DNA from: a virus
Direction: 5' to 3' (one strand)
Length of the DNA stretch: 64,000 nt
IMG/VR virus record: IMGVR_UViG_3300042503_002394
Span: 1-64,000 of that record
Shown here piece by piece: positions 1 to 7,979 of this stretch. Numbering within the stretch: position 1 is the stretch's first letter; each line of letters opens with the position of its first letter. The notes under the pieces were generated by a model. It did no database searches, was not told where the DNA came from, and saw only the letters and a list, made by a program, of their open reading frames with translations. Made by a program: the position numbers and the translations under genes.

Positions 1-225
1 CCACCAGCTACATTTGAAGAATCTCCATTCGCCATATTAGAATCTCCACCAGCTACATTTGAACCAGCTCCACCCGCTGTATTTAAATATCCACCAGCTA
101 CATTTGAATAATCTCCATTCACTGTATTTAAATATCCACCAGCTACATTTGAAGCAGTTCCATTCACTGTATTATTACTGCCACCAGCTACATTTGAATA
201 ATCTCCAGTCGCTGTATTTAATCGG
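1..225 (-). repeat. Five tandem 45-bp repeats inside a fibre gene
   Basis: Units start at 1, 46, 91, 136 and 181 and each encodes 15 residues on the minus strand, with the core SNVAGG followed by a variable segment and NTV/NTA-NG. The array may continue beyond the left edge. The period is a whole number of codons, so gain or loss of units would keep the frame. The pattern resembles YadA/Hep_Hag head repeats of trimeric adhesins. Confidence 0.9.
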
Positions 226-323
226 CCCAAAGCTATCGAAGCAATACCTGAAGCTTTTGAGTTTTGTCCCGCTGTTAAAGTACCGTTGACTACTAAGTCG
301 TTATATAGTGTTTGTTGACTCAT
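1..323 (-). CDS. Fibre protein with YadA-head-like repeats (partial, 3' end off the window)
   Basis: The reading frame starts at ATG 323-321 and is open to the window edge for about 107 residues. It begins MSQQTLYNDLVVNGTL, a fibre-like N-terminus, followed by SIALGRLNTATGDYSN and repeated SNVAGG units of 15 residues. Similar SxAxG-x-N repeats form left-handed beta-rolls in trimeric adhesins and occur in phage fibres, so I infer a trimeric tail or capsid fibre. The start lies 10 nt after the stop of the upstream fibre gene, which also has such repeats, so the two are probably co-transcribed. No Shine-Dalgarno sequence is evident. The C-terminus is not visible, so receptor-binding or chaperone domains cannot be assessed. 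Confidence 0.8.
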   Translation of the reverse strand, partial: MSQQTLYNDLVVNGTLTAGQNSKASGIASIALGRLNTATGDYSNVAGGSNNTVNGTASNVAGGYLNTVNGDYSNVAGGYLNTAGGAGSNVAGGDSNMANGDSSNVAG

Positions 324-333
324 ATTTTTAAAA

Positions 334-1776
334 TTAATAAGTGTTTACGTCTGCATCTACTGTGAATGAACCAATCTTAAATGTAACGTTTGAAGTTGCT
401 GGCACTGATGCAAATGTACCATATGTTCCTACATTTATAGGTATATTAGAGCTTAAACTGTTTGTCGTTGCGTATCGCATTATATTTGTTTGGTCTAATC
501 TGATAATTTTGTTACTTGTTGAAAGAACTGTAGAAGCAAATGTTATATTCGGTTGACCAGCCAAACTATTCCAAGTAATGCCTTTGAAACCATGAGATTC
601 TAATGTGGTATTTTCTGTCCAACTTAATGCAGCACCTACACCAACATGATTATAATTAACTATTCTAAAGTTAGTAGTAATTAACCTTAGACTCATGCCA
701 GCAGTTGCGTTGTATGTTGCCAAAGTCCAAATATCAGCATTGATTCGAGCAACAGCATCGCTACCAGCATTAGCTGCGCCAGCACCATTAACAAATCTTC
801 CACAATATACAAATGGAATTCTTGCTGTGACATCTGCAGTGCCAGTAATATTAAATACAGTAGCATTTGAAGCAGTAAATGTAGTTGTCATTGCTATAGT
901 TTTAGCATCAACAGACAATACTCCGTTCACAGTATTAAAAAGCGTACCATTAGCGGCATTTGGACCAGTAATACTATTACATTCAAATGCAACAATAGGT
1001 GGTGAAGAAGCATTATTTGAAGTGGGCATTGTTAGTATTCCTGCTGAACCAGTTAATACAAAATCAGCATGTCCTTGAATACGAATCGAATTACCTGTTG
1101 GAAAGGCATTTGTGGCTTGATTAAAAGAAAATCCCGTAACATTATTTCTTATATTAACGGTTGCTCCAGGTTCAAAATATAGGCTTCCTTCATTGTTAAG
1201 ATTGATCTGAGAATTAATTGCATATGTTCCTGCGCGAACATAAATTAAATCACCAGTCGCTGAGGCAGCAGCTGCGCCAGAAATAGTTGTAAATGGTTTT
1301 GACATATCATACCGACTAAGTGAGGTTCTAGTATCTGTACCCACGCTTGGGTCAACATAAAGAGTTTTACTTGTTAAAAATTGTTCAATTTTTACATTAT
1401 TAATATAAACTCCACTAGCAAAATCTAAATGTAATGTATGTTGGCCTTTTGATGCGTGATCTCTATTTTGACCATCAGAAAGAACCATTGCTCCTGAATG
1501 AGTTGCAGAAACAATTGATCTTCTTCCAATTATGTTTGAAAATGGAGCTAACGCTTGATTTGATAATCCACCAAATATATTTGAAAATGCGCCATTTGAA
1601 TAATTTCCTGAACCACCAGCTATAAATGAATAAGATCCTCCGATTTGATTTGCATCGCCACCAGCAATAGAAGAAAATGCCCCAAAATCAAATAAATTTC
1701 TATTTATATTTGTGTTTGCTTGTGAAAGCACAGTATTGATTTGGGACGCAGTATTGCTTAAAATATAGTTTGGCAT
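334..1776 (-). CDS. Tail spike/fibre with YadA-like repeats and a beta-helix-like region
   Basis: 480 residues. After an N-terminal segment (MPNYILSNTASQ) residues about 33-85 hold SSIAGGDANQ, SFIAGGSGNY and SNIFGGLSNQ, which are YadA-head-like repeats. From about residue 140 a motif of the form LYVDPSVGTD...KPFTTISGA...GDLIYVRAGTY appears. This is typical of the first turns of right-handed beta-helix (pectate-lyase-like/DUF1565) spikes. The rest is rich in N, T and S with many short strands. I infer a receptor-binding spike; no catalytic depolymerase residues can be assigned by eye. It lies between other fibre genes and is preceded by an AGTGTAAT box 8 nt before the ATG. Confidence 0.75.
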   Translation of the reverse strand: MPNYILSNTASQINTVLSQANTNINRNLFDFGAFSSIAGGDANQIGGSYSFIAGGSGNYSNGAFSNIFGGLSNQALAPFSNIIGRRSIVSATHSGAMVLSDGQNRDHASKGQHTLHLDFASGVYINNVKIEQFLTSKTLYVDPSVGTDTRTSLSRYDMSKPFTTISGAAAASATGDLIYVRAGTYAINSQINLNNEGSLYFEPGATVNIRNNVTGFSFNQATNAFPTGNSIRIQGHADFVLTGSAGILTMPTSNNASSPPIVAFECNSITGPNAANGTLFNTVNGVLSVDAKTIAMTTTFTASNATVFNITGTADVTARIPFVYCGRFVNGAGAANAGSDAVARINADIWTLATYNATAGMSLRLITTNFRIVNYNHVGVGAALSWTENTTLESHGFKGITWNSLAGQPNITFASTVLSTSNKIIRLDQTNIMRYATTNSLSSNIPINVGTYGTFASVPATSNVTFKIGSFTVDADVNTY

Positions 1777-1784
1777 TTATTTCT

Positions 1785-1792
1785 ATTACACT
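1785..1792 (-). promoter_or_regulatory. Candidate late promoter box (AGTGTAAT), 8 nt before ATG
   Basis: The minus strand reads AGTGTAAT and then 8 nt to the start codon at 1776. It matches the recurring [AT]GTGTA-type box seen before several structural genes in this window, and a TATAAT-like hexamer lies just upstream. Assigned by recurrence and spacing only. Confidence 0.4.
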
Positions 1793-1808
1793 TCTATTAT
1801 AAGATATT

Positions 1809-1985
1809 TTAATTTTTATTCAAGACTTCCATAGCTTCCTCTTCACTTTCAAACCAATACCATCCATCTACTGGATAGTCATATTGATCTTTGTCTTGAG
1901 CTACTAACACGAACCCATTTCCTTCTACTATGTTTGGAGCATATAAAAGTTCCTCATTATCTTTTTTGTAAAATCCTGATGTCAT
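1809..1985 (-). CDS. Small fibre-associated protein, 58 aa
   Basis: Start ATG 1985-1983, stop 1811-1809. The product begins MTSGFYKKDNEELLYAPN and contains YPVDGWYWFESEEEAM. The pattern of an LLYAPN stretch followed by DGWYWF-(D/E)-S-EEA is familiar to me from short proteins next to fibre genes in marine T4-like phages, where the function is unknown. The gene fills the space between the leucine-rich-repeat protein and the spike gene in the same direction. Only 12 nt separate its start from the LRR gene's stop. It is rich in aromatic and acidic residues and has no membrane segment. Confidence 0.75.
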   Translation of the reverse strand: MTSGFYKKDNEELLYAPNIVEGNGFVLVAQDKDQYDYPVDGWYWFESEEEAMEVLNKN

Positions 1986-1997
1986 AAAATTATGCTG

Positions 1998-4304
1998 TTA
2001 AATTACTGCCCAGCCTTTTAATAGGGCTGTTCCAGTTCTTAATTGTCTAAATATTAAACTATTTGCACCCCCCGCAGTCATTTGTCGTGATACTGTGATG
2101 CTTACGTTGGGGTTAATTGATACAACCTGCGTTCTATAGCGTAAAGTACCTGACGGCGTACCAGTCGTAGTTATTGGTAATGCAGGACCACCTAGAGTTG
2201 CCGCTACTTGAAATGTTCCAGCTGTAGCATTGACTACATAATAAATTCTATTAGTAACAATACCAGACGTTGTTACTATAGTTGCAAAAGAAACTTCATC
2301 CCCATTACTTAATCCATGACTTGCAAGGTTGACTAAATCACTAGCGTCTGTGAATGTTACTGCTCTTGTTGATGTAAGAGGGGAACCAGTACCAGTAATT
2401 TGCATACCTACAGCAATACCAGTGGTGTTTGCCATGCTTATTGTTGTGCTACCAACAGTTGTAGTTCCTGTAAGAGTTACAGGTGTCGGCGCTCCCCAAT
2501 TGTTTGTTACTGTTATTGTTTGAGAAGCAGCACCTATTGTATCTAGATAATTGAATATAGATTCTAATTCTTCTTTTGATAATTTACAACCACTATAACT
2601 TATTAAATATTCAGAACCATTCAATGCTGCTCTTGTAAGTGATATACAATTTGCAAAAATACCACTAAACTTTCCTGTAATTGTTCCAGCGCCTGAAATT
2701 AATAACGGTACTGTTGTAAGAGAAGTACAACTACTAAACATACTAACCATATTAGTAACAGCCCCTGTATTAAACAGAGGTACAGTTGTAAGAGAAGAGC
2801 AACCATTAAACATACTATTCATAGTAGTAACAAGCCCTGTATTGAATAACGGTATACTTGTAAGAGAAGGGCAACTACTAAACATACTACTCATATCAGT
2901 AACAGCTGCTGTATTAAAAAGCGGTACGCTTGTAAGAGAAGTACAACTACTAAACATAGAACTCATGAATTGCACAGCCCCTGTATTGAATAGTGGTACA
3001 CTTGTAAGAAAAGAGCAACTACTAAACATACCACTCATAGTAGTAACAGCCCCTGTATTAAACAGAGGTACACTTGTAAGAGAAGAGCAACCACTAAACA
3101 TACCACTCATAGTAGTAACAAGCCCTGTATTAAACAGAGGTACACTTGTAAGAGCAGTGCAATTATAAAACATATTAGTCATATTAGTAACAGCTGCTGT
3201 ATTGAATAGTGGTACAGTTGTAAGTGATCTACAGCTAAAAAACATTCCCTCTGGTGGAAAACTACTTCCCATAGTAGTAACATTTTGTGTGTTAAATAAT
3301 GGTACAGTCTGAAGACGGTAACAAGAGGAAAACATACCACTCATAGTAGTAACAAGCCCTGTATTAAACAGAGGTACACTTGTAAGAGAATAGCAACTAG
3401 CAAACATATTATTCATATTAGTAACAGCTGCTGTATTGAATAGTGGAACACTTGTAAGAGAAGAGCAACTAGCAAACATACTACTCATATTAGTAACAGC
3501 TGCTGTATTAAAAAGCGGTACGCTTGTAATAGACCTGCAACTATTAAACATATTACTCATATTAATAACAGCCCCTGTATTAAACAGTGGTACAGTTGTA
3601 AGAGAAGAGCAATTACTAAACATACTACTCGTATTAGTAACGTTAGTAGTACCGCTGAGGGATACATTTTTTAATGAAGTTAAATTGGCAAATGAATTAG
3701 ATAAGTTAGTTAATAATCCCATATTGACTCCAGTGAAACTAACTAAATTTTTACAAAAAGCCAAAGAAGCGGTTGCATTACCAAGAGTTAAACCTGTTAA
3801 ACTTGGGCAAGATAAAACTATTTCTAATATAGGAGAAGAATCGGGAAATGTAGATCCCGTTAATGCATACTTTTGGTTAAAGTCTACACTTGTTATATTT
3901 TGACCAGCTTGAGGAGTAATGACTACAACTGCCATTTTATAACCATCACTTGTAACGGTGGTATTTAAATCTGGGTCGGTATAAGAGTATTCATGTTGAG
4001 CTTTAACACCAGATGCAATATTTTCTGTTACACCATCACCCCAATCAACTGTATATGCTCCAGATATTGTAAAAGCGAGAAAGTTAGATTGTTGCGGAAA
4101 CACTGGCATCAACAAAGCTATTTTTTGCTCTGAAGATATTATAGTCGGCATTGTTAGCCAATCAGCTGGACGTGTCCAAGTGCTTGATGTTGAGCTAGTA
4201 GGTGATGGTTGTTTAATACGCAGTCGATCAAATCTATCCTTTTTAAAAAAAGAAGACTTACGTGAGACTAACGGTCCAACTTTATTTCCGTAACGAATAC
4301 TCAT
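1998..4304 (-). CDS. BspA-type leucine-rich-repeat virion surface protein
   Basis: 768 residues. Residues about 50-120 (WTRPADWLTMP...YTVDWGDG) resemble the beta-sandwich/PKD-like start found in BspA-type and DUF285 surface proteins. Twelve 23-residue repeats of the form SLTSVPLFNTxxVTxMxxMFxxC follow, plus a degenerate thirteenth. One unit carries a five-residue insertion around FPPEG. A C-terminal part has a module with HGLSNGDEV and YYVVNATAGTFQVA that I associate with phage structural proteins. BspA-family repeats mediate surface binding, so I infer an adhesin-like fibre or decoration protein. AGGATAAG lies about 8 nt before the ATG, one of the better ribosome binding sites here. Confidence 0.8.
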   Translation of the reverse strand: MSIRYGNKVGPLVSRKSSFFKKDRFDRLRIKQPSPTSSTSSTWTRPADWLTMPTIISSEQKIALLMPVFPQQSNFLAFTISGAYTVDWGDGVTENIASGVKAQHEYSYTDPDLNTTVTSDGYKMAVVVITPQAGQNITSVDFNQKYALTGSTFPDSSPILEIVLSCPSLTGLTLGNATASLAFCKNLVSFTGVNMGLLTNLSNSFANLTSLKNVSLSGTTNVTNTSSMFSNCSSLTTVPLFNTGAVINMSNMFNSCRSITSVPLFNTAAVTNMSSMFASCSSLTSVPLFNTAAVTNMNNMFASCYSLTSVPLFNTGLVTTMSGMFSSCYRLQTVPLFNTQNVTTMGSSFPPEGMFFSCRSLTTVPLFNTAAVTNMTNMFYNCTALTSVPLFNTGLVTTMSGMFSGCSSLTSVPLFNTGAVTTMSGMFSSCSFLTSVPLFNTGAVQFMSSMFSSCTSLTSVPLFNTAAVTDMSSMFSSCPSLTSIPLFNTGLVTTMNSMFNGCSSLTTVPLFNTGAVTNMVSMFSSCTSLTTVPLLISGAGTITGKFSGIFANCISLTRAALNGSEYLISYSGCKLSKEELESIFNYLDTIGAASQTITVTNNWGAPTPVTLTGTTTVGSTTISMANTTGIAVGMQITGTGSPLTSTRAVTFTDASDLVNLASHGLSNGDEVSFATIVTTSGIVTNRIYYVVNATAGTFQVAATLGGPALPITTTGTPSGTLRYRTQVVSINPNVSITVSRQMTAGGANSLIFRQLRTGTALLKGWAVI
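2695..3640 (-). repeat. Tandem 69-bp repeats encoding 23-residue BspA-type LRR units
   Basis: On the plus strand a block resembling GTATTAAACAGAGGTACAC...CTTGTAAGAGAAGAGCAAC recurs about every 69 bp, with a final degenerate unit near 2700. Units are very similar but not identical. Each encodes one 23-residue repeat with a conserved VPLFNT core, and the array stays in frame throughout. High unit similarity suggests recent expansion or gene conversion. Confidence 0.9.
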
Positions 4305-4305
4305 A

Positions 4306-4671
4306 TTAACTTATCCTATTTACATAGCCAAAAACATTAATGCCACTCAATACACTAGCATTTCCATATATAGAAGATCCCGTAGTTCCATCTCCTCGTA
4401 AAATTAAACCAGGGCAGATTAATGTATTTCCAGCATAAGCCTCAATAACACCTTCAAACAACACATCTGTTGAAAAATCTGTACCTCCATATAATAAATT
4501 AAACATTATATCTGATGTTGTAGAGTTTGTAGCATACAACCACACTTCATCCATTATGCCTGATGATGCTTGTGTTGTGTGTATTGTTGTAGTGTTAGCA
4601 CCACTGGCAGCTATAACAATAGACTTACCATTTGTGCTTTGTGATAATAATTGCTTTGTATATGTTGCCAT
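4306..4671 (-). CDS. Small virion structural protein, 121 aa
   Basis: The product begins MATYTKQLLSQSTNGKSIVI and has a beta-rich pattern: DEVWLYATNS, NLLYGGTD, ICPGLIL and a terminal INVFGYVNRIS. Proteins of this size ending in NxFGFVNRI-type strands sit next to fibre genes in many marine phages, and I take this as a small virion or fibre-associated protein. It is read just before the LRR protein gene, with only 1 nt between the stop codon and the next ATG. Biochemical role unknown. Confidence 0.6.
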   Translation of the reverse strand: MATYTKQLLSQSTNGKSIVIAASGANTTTIHTTQASSGIMDEVWLYATNSTTSDIMFNLLYGGTDFSTDVLFEGVIEAYAGNTLICPGLILRGDGTTGSSIYGNASVLSGINVFGYVNRIS

Positions 4672-4686
4672 GATTTTATTTATTTT

Positions 4687-5682
4687 TTATAAAAAGATTG
4701 AAAGACCTATGATTGTGTTTGAGTTTTCTACTAAAGAGTTTATTTGAGTTTGTAATTCACCACTTATTCCAGTTACATAAGTTTGAGTAGCATAAGAGGA
4801 TAAATCGACTCCAGTAATAAACCCACTAGGATTAGAATTTGCGTAAAATTGTCCAGTTTGGCTATTTAGTACATAAGATCCTGTCGCACTGTTTAGTGTA
4901 GAAATTTGTGTTTGTAAAACTCCACTTATTCCAGTTACTTCTTCATAAGAAGCAATAGTATCCAAGGTGCTTAAATCACTTGCTCTAGTTGCAATGCCAA
5001 ATTTAAATTTGTCAGAATGATCAAAACCAATAATTGCGCCAGAATCATTAATTCCAGTAAACCCAGATCCAGTAATGAAGAAAATACCACCATCAACTGC
5101 CCCACCAGTTAAGTTAAGTAGTAAATAATTACTTGCTACATTTGTATTAGTTGTATTTATTATTGTTTCAAGACCTGTAACGTATAAATTATTAATATAT
5201 ACTTTATCGTGGAAAGTTTTATCTCCAAGGATTGCTTCCGTACCTGTTGTATTTACATATCTAGACTCAGATTCATTTTTTGTATAATAGTTCCCAGAAA
5301 ATGATAGATCGACTCCAGTAATATAACCTGAAGGATTAGCTCTTGGATAAAAAGAACCTGTTTGATTATTAAGACTAGTGATTTGAGTTTGAAGATTACC
5401 GCTAACCCCAGTTACATAACCAGTTACAGTATAACCACTTGGATTACTAGATGAATAAAACTGTCCAGTTTCACTTGGGCGAACTACATCACCAGTAGTT
5501 AAATTAAAATATTGTCCAGAGTTAAGGTGATAAAATTGATTATTTACACCTCCTTGCAAATTTGATAGATTATTATGATCAACAATCGTTAATCGTTGAG
5601 ATAAAAGCGAAATTGAATTTACTGCGTTTGTTGAAACAGTAATTATATTTCTACCAGTATTTGAATTTACAATTATTGACAT
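4687..5682 (-). CDS. Tail fibre with repeated TGISG-type coiled segments
   Basis: 331 residues. It contains repeated units such as SNPSGYITGVDLS, YVTGISGELQTQINSL and VTGVSGNLQTQITSLN. The LQTQI heptads suggest short trimeric coiled coils between beta segments. Residues about 155-260 (VYINNLYVTG...GGIFFITGSG...GFDHSDKFKFG) form a beta-rich domain of the type found in fibre shafts. The start overlaps the end of the upstream gene by 10 nt, so translation is probably coupled. Inferred to be a long fibre or fibre shaft; the receptor is unknown. Confidence 0.7.
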   Translation of the reverse strand: MSIIVNSNTGRNIITVSTNAVNSISLLSQRLTIVDHNNLSNLQGGVNNQFYHLNSGQYFNLTTGDVVRPSETGQFYSSSNPSGYTVTGYVTGVSGNLQTQITSLNNQTGSFYPRANPSGYITGVDLSFSGNYYTKNESESRYVNTTGTEAILGDKTFHDKVYINNLYVTGLETIINTTNTNVASNYLLLNLTGGAVDGGIFFITGSGFTGINDSGAIIGFDHSDKFKFGIATRASDLSTLDTIASYEEVTGISGVLQTQISTLNSATGSYVLNSQTGQFYANSNPSGFITGVDLSSYATQTYVTGISGELQTQINSLVENSNTIIGLSIFL

Positions 5683-6020
5683 GAAATATTTTCCGTGCTA
5701 GATTCAGATGTTGTTATTGTGCCTTGCATTAATCTTTCTGTAACTCCATTGGTATTTAATATAACATCATAATAACATTCTCCAAATGGTAATTTTTTTG
5801 TACCCTCTTCATTTAAACTAAGTACAACACCACTTGGTAAAACTTCGGAAACACTAAATCCAGTAATTGGAGAAAGACCATAAAATTCAACAATTTCAGA
5901 TTTTACACAAACATTTGAGTTTGTTAAATCAACGAAAGTGCCATCTGTTTTTTGCAAAACTAAAGAAATTGAAAAATCAACACCCTTTTCTATTGTGAGG
6001 TTATAGATTGCTGCTGCCAT
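5673..6020 (-). CDS. Probable fibre/baseplate adaptor protein, 115 aa
   Basis: The sequence (MAAAIYNLTIEKGVDFSIS...TFVDLTNSNVCVKSEIV...SGVVLSLNEEGTKKLPFGECYYDV) follows the pattern of small beta-sandwich proteins in phage fibre clusters, related in style to BppU N-terminal domains: xYNLxIxxGxxF, then a D-L-T-x-x turn and a YxYD-type strand. I infer an attachment or adaptor protein, without specific proof. It overlaps the downstream fibre gene by 10 nt. A box reading AGTGTAAA lies 8 nt before its ATG, inside the 3' end of the upstream gene. Confidence 0.5.
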   Translation of the reverse strand: MAAAIYNLTIEKGVDFSISLVLQKTDGTFVDLTNSNVCVKSEIVEFYGLSPITGFSVSEVLPSGVVLSLNEEGTKKLPFGECYYDVILNTNGVTERLMQGTITTSESSTENISCQ

Positions 6021-6022
6021 TT

Positions 6023-6664
6023 TTAAACTTTACACTCATTTTGACTTATTGAATAAAACCATGCATTACTATCTTCGGTTGTCCATTTATCGTAACTCTC
6101 ACAATTCCAAATTTTAGAATTTCCTTTGTAATCTGGTTTTTCTGGGAACGGTTTTGTTATAAAACTTGGATCTCTCCATTTTAAACGGTTATTAGGTTGT
6201 AAAACAAAACACCCATTATCTAATTCAATAAAATGAGAAGATTTATGCTCAAATGGATCAGCAGCTAAAGTTAAATCTATTCCATGAGAGTAATCTGGAC
6301 CCCATTGGAACGTCCATAAATAAGTGCCACTTTCCCAGTTTCCATTTTTTAATTTTACGTCTACTTTTAAACCAGACAAATAATTAATTGAAATTATTGA
6401 AAAATTGGCAGAAAAACAATTCCAAAGCTGTAAATGATGAAATGGTATTTCTGGTGCATTTTTATCTGTTACGAATGCATGAATTGGAAGTTTATCACGT
6501 AAAACACCATTTTCCATTAAAACTTGAAATAGCATTCCTGAACCACAAACAGATCTTGCGCTAACAATTATACCTCTATCAAATTCACCAAACCCTTTTT
6601 CTAAATCATATTGAAACTCTTTTTTAACCCAAACTTTTATAGGTGGAGTGCTTACCTCATGCAT
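6023..6664 (-). CDS. Conserved-looking phage protein of unknown function, 213 aa
   Basis: I place the start at ATG 6664-6662 (MHEVSTPPIKVWV). The frame stays open upstream to a TTG at 6700, but that codon lies inside a clear terminator hairpin, so the longer form is unlikely. The product is rich in W, F and Y, with motifs such as LQLWNCFSANFS, WTFQWGPDYSHGIDLT and PNNRLKWRDPSF. It has no transmembrane segment and I recognise no family. A TGTGTAAA box lies 7 nt before the chosen ATG, consistent with a nearly leaderless transcript starting just after the terminator. Position suggests a late gene. Confidence 0.7.
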   Translation of the reverse strand: MHEVSTPPIKVWVKKEFQYDLEKGFGEFDRGIIVSARSVCGSGMLFQVLMENGVLRDKLPIHAFVTDKNAPEIPFHHLQLWNCFSANFSIISINYLSGLKVDVKLKNGNWESGTYLWTFQWGPDYSHGIDLTLAADPFEHKSSHFIELDNGCFVLQPNNRLKWRDPSFITKPFPEKPDYKGNSKIWNCESYDKWTTEDSNAWFYSISQNECKV

Positions 6665-6671
6665 AATAAAA

Positions 6672-6679
6672 TTTACACA
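6672..6679 (-). promoter_or_regulatory. Candidate late promoter box (TGTGTAAA), 7 nt before ATG
   Basis: On the minus strand TGTGTAAA follows directly after the T-run of the 6679-6708 terminator and is 7 nt from the ATG at 6664. Placement between a terminator and a start codon favours a promoter function. Same motif as at 58399, 61545 and 23687. Confidence 0.45.
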
Positions 6680-6708
6680 AAAAAACCCCCTTGTTTCCAA
6701 GGAGGTTT
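6679..6708 (-). terminator. Rho-independent terminator after the holin-like gene
   Basis: The minus strand forms an 11-bp stem, AAACCTCCTTG paired with CAAGGGGGTTT (one G-U pair), with a GAAA tetraloop followed by T residues. It lies 20 nt after the stop of the 6728-6934 gene. Confidence 0.9.
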
Positions 6709-6727
6709 AGTTGATATTTAAATTTTA

Positions 6728-6934
6728 TTATTCTCCAGCTTGTTTTGCTTTGCCAACATTAATGGCAAGAATATCTATTACCTTATAAGCTTTAGACAAA
6801 AATGTACCTTTTTTAGGCGTTGGAGTTATTGCAGAAATTGCTGAAGCTGTGGCAATAACTGATGAAATAACACCAAACCAAGGATATTGTTTCATTATTT
6901 CTAATGCTGTTTGAATTATGAGTGAAGTGTTCAT
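6728..6934 (-). CDS. Small membrane protein, holin-like, 68 aa
   Basis: Residues about 17-40 (YPWFGVISSVIATASAISAI) form one hydrophobic stretch, followed by TPTPKKGT and an amphipathic helix with DILAINVGKAK. Short phage proteins with this layout (hydrophobic segment, TPTP turn, then I-D-x-LAxNxGKAK) are often annotated as holins or holin-like, though experimental support is limited. No endolysin gene is adjacent in the window, so a lysis role is an inference. It stands alone between an AGTGTATC box 7 nt upstream and a strong terminator 20 nt downstream, so it can form a monocistronic transcript. Confidence 0.55.
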   Translation of the reverse strand: MNTSLIIQTALEIMKQYPWFGVISSVIATASAISAITPTPKKGTFLSKAYKVIDILAINVGKAKQAGE

Positions 6935-6941
6935 ACCTAAT

Positions 6942-6949
6942 GATACACT
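6942..6949 (-). promoter_or_regulatory. Candidate late promoter box (AGTGTATC), 7 nt before ATG
   Basis: The minus strand reads AGTGTATC, then 7 nt to the ATG at 6934. It is a one-base variant of the recurring box and overlaps the stop region of the upstream 59-aa gene. Confidence 0.35.
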
Positions 6950-7128
6950 TATTTTTTCAAAAATTCATTTTTTTTGATTAACGCTTCATATGCCCCAGTT
7001 CTAATAATTCTTTCTCTTTCGGCCATTGCTTGATCTAAATTATTTAAATTATTTTTTATAAAAAATAATGGTCCATTTTTTTCGAAACGATATTCAATGT
7101 AATATTGACTGTTAAATTTATTTTTCAT
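6949..7128 (-). CDS. Small protein of unknown function, 59 aa
   Basis: ATG 7128-7126, stop 6951-6949. The product begins MKNKFNSQYYIEYRFEK, continues with DQAMAERERIIRTGAYEAL and ends in a lysine-rich tail. Its start overlaps the stop of the HldD-like gene in an ATGA arrangement, which indicates translational coupling. No domain recognised; it is mixed alpha/beta and highly charged, without a membrane segment. Confidence 0.65.
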   Translation of the reverse strand: MKNKFNSQYYIEYRFEKNGPLFFIKNNLNNLDQAMAERERIIRTGAYEALIKKNEFLKK

Positions 7129-7946
7129 AAATTAATTTTAACCCATTCCTCAACGCTTTTCCATTTAAAATCTCCAATATCTTTAATTAATTTATTAGAA
7201 TTAGAACAAGTAAATGTTTGATACTGTTTTTTTAAATCTTCGGGAAAAGGTATTTCGGTAATTTTGCAATTAATTTTATTTTGGATAATTTTAGCAACAT
7301 CTAAAAAAGATATTGGTTTTCCAGTTCCTAAATTCCAAATTCCATTTAAATGTGGACTTTTAAGAAATTTGAGATGCATTTCGCAAATATCATCGACTGA
7401 AACAAAATCTCTTAAATAGAGGTTGCTGTTTTTAAAAATTTTAATTTCACTTGTATCTTTTGCTTGTTTATAGAATTTACTTATTGGACTAGCTTGATCA
7501 CCCTTCTTTTCCTCGTTTTTTCCATAAACATTAAAGTATCTAAATCCTTGATAACCAACTCCATATAAAGATAAAAAATTGTCAAACATATATTTACTAT
7601 ATGCATATGGACTTAGTGGTTTGCAAAATTCATTTTCGCAAAAATTGCTTTCAAGGCCATAAACAGACGCGCTACTTGCATATTGAAATTTTACATTATG
7701 TAATATGCACTGGTTGTATAGCTTGTAAGAAAAATCAAAATTTTGTATTAAAATTTTATTTAAATCTTTTTCCGTTGTGCTTGAATTTGCCCCAAGATGA
7801 ATAACCCAATCATAATTCTTTATATCAGGAAGTTCTTTATTAGATTCAATTAAATCAAATCCATCTACATGGTATCCATTTTTAATTAAAAATGGCATTA
7901 AATTTTGGCCAATAAAACCAAGATGACCAGTAAGTAAAATTCTCAT
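7125..7946 (-). CDS. NAD-dependent epimerase resembling ADP-heptose 6-epimerase (HldD-like)
   Basis: 273 residues, extended short-chain dehydrogenase fold. The nucleotide-binding GHLGFIG lies at residues 7-13 (GxxGxxG) and the catalytic Tyr-x-x-x-Lys pair is Y114 and K118. The stretch FRYFNVYGKNEEKKGDQAS followed by LYLRDFVSVDDIC is the pattern of ADP-L-glycero-D-manno-heptose 6-epimerase, which makes lipopolysaccharide heptose precursors. The family is about 310 residues in bacteria, so this version is short. It may help modify host or virion glycans together with the 22-32 kb cluster. It could also be another sugar epimerase of the family. A sigma70-like promoter with perfect TATAAT lies directly upstream. 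Confidence 0.75.
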   Translation of the reverse strand: MRILLTGHLGFIGQNLMPFLIKNGYHVDGFDLIESNKELPDIKNYDWVIHLGANSSTTEKDLNKILIQNFDFSYKLYNQCILHNVKFQYASSASVYGLESNFCENEFCKPLSPYAYSKYMFDNFLSLYGVGYQGFRYFNVYGKNEEKKGDQASPISKFYKQAKDTSEIKIFKNSNLYLRDFVSVDDICEMHLKFLKSPHLNGIWNLGTGKPISFLDVAKIIQNKINCKITEIPFPEDLKKQYQTFTCSNSNKLIKDIGDFKWKSVEEWVKINL

Positions 7947-7951
7947 GCCAA

Positions 7952-7979
7952 ATTATAGACGCAAGAACAATAAAGTCAA
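7952..7979 (-). promoter_or_regulatory. Sigma70-like promoter, TTGACT-N16-TATAAT
   Basis: On the minus strand TTGACT (7979-7974) is followed by a 16-bp spacer and TATAAT (7957-7952), then only 5 nt to the ATG at 7946. The expected transcription start falls at or next to the start codon, so the mRNA would be leaderless. The -35 hexamer overlaps the stop codon of the upstream gene. Confidence 0.75.

Noticed and set aside
1-225. Regular repeats that might be a CRISPR array
   Set aside because: Units are contiguous 45-bp coding repeats without unique spacers and encode a regular protein pattern.
59-289. Plus-strand open frame with NQLHPLYLN-type repeats
   Set aside because: Antisense shadow of the 45-bp repeats in the minus-strand fibre gene; no promoter or start context of its own.
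2842-3903. Long plus-strand open frames opposite the LRR gene
   Set aside because: They arise from the repeat composition of the minus-strand gene; the encoded LVREEQLLNI repeats are the mirror of the LRR units.
6665-6700. TTG-initiated N-terminal extension of the 6.0 kb gene
   Set aside because: It lies within a strong terminator stem; an ATG downstream has better context.
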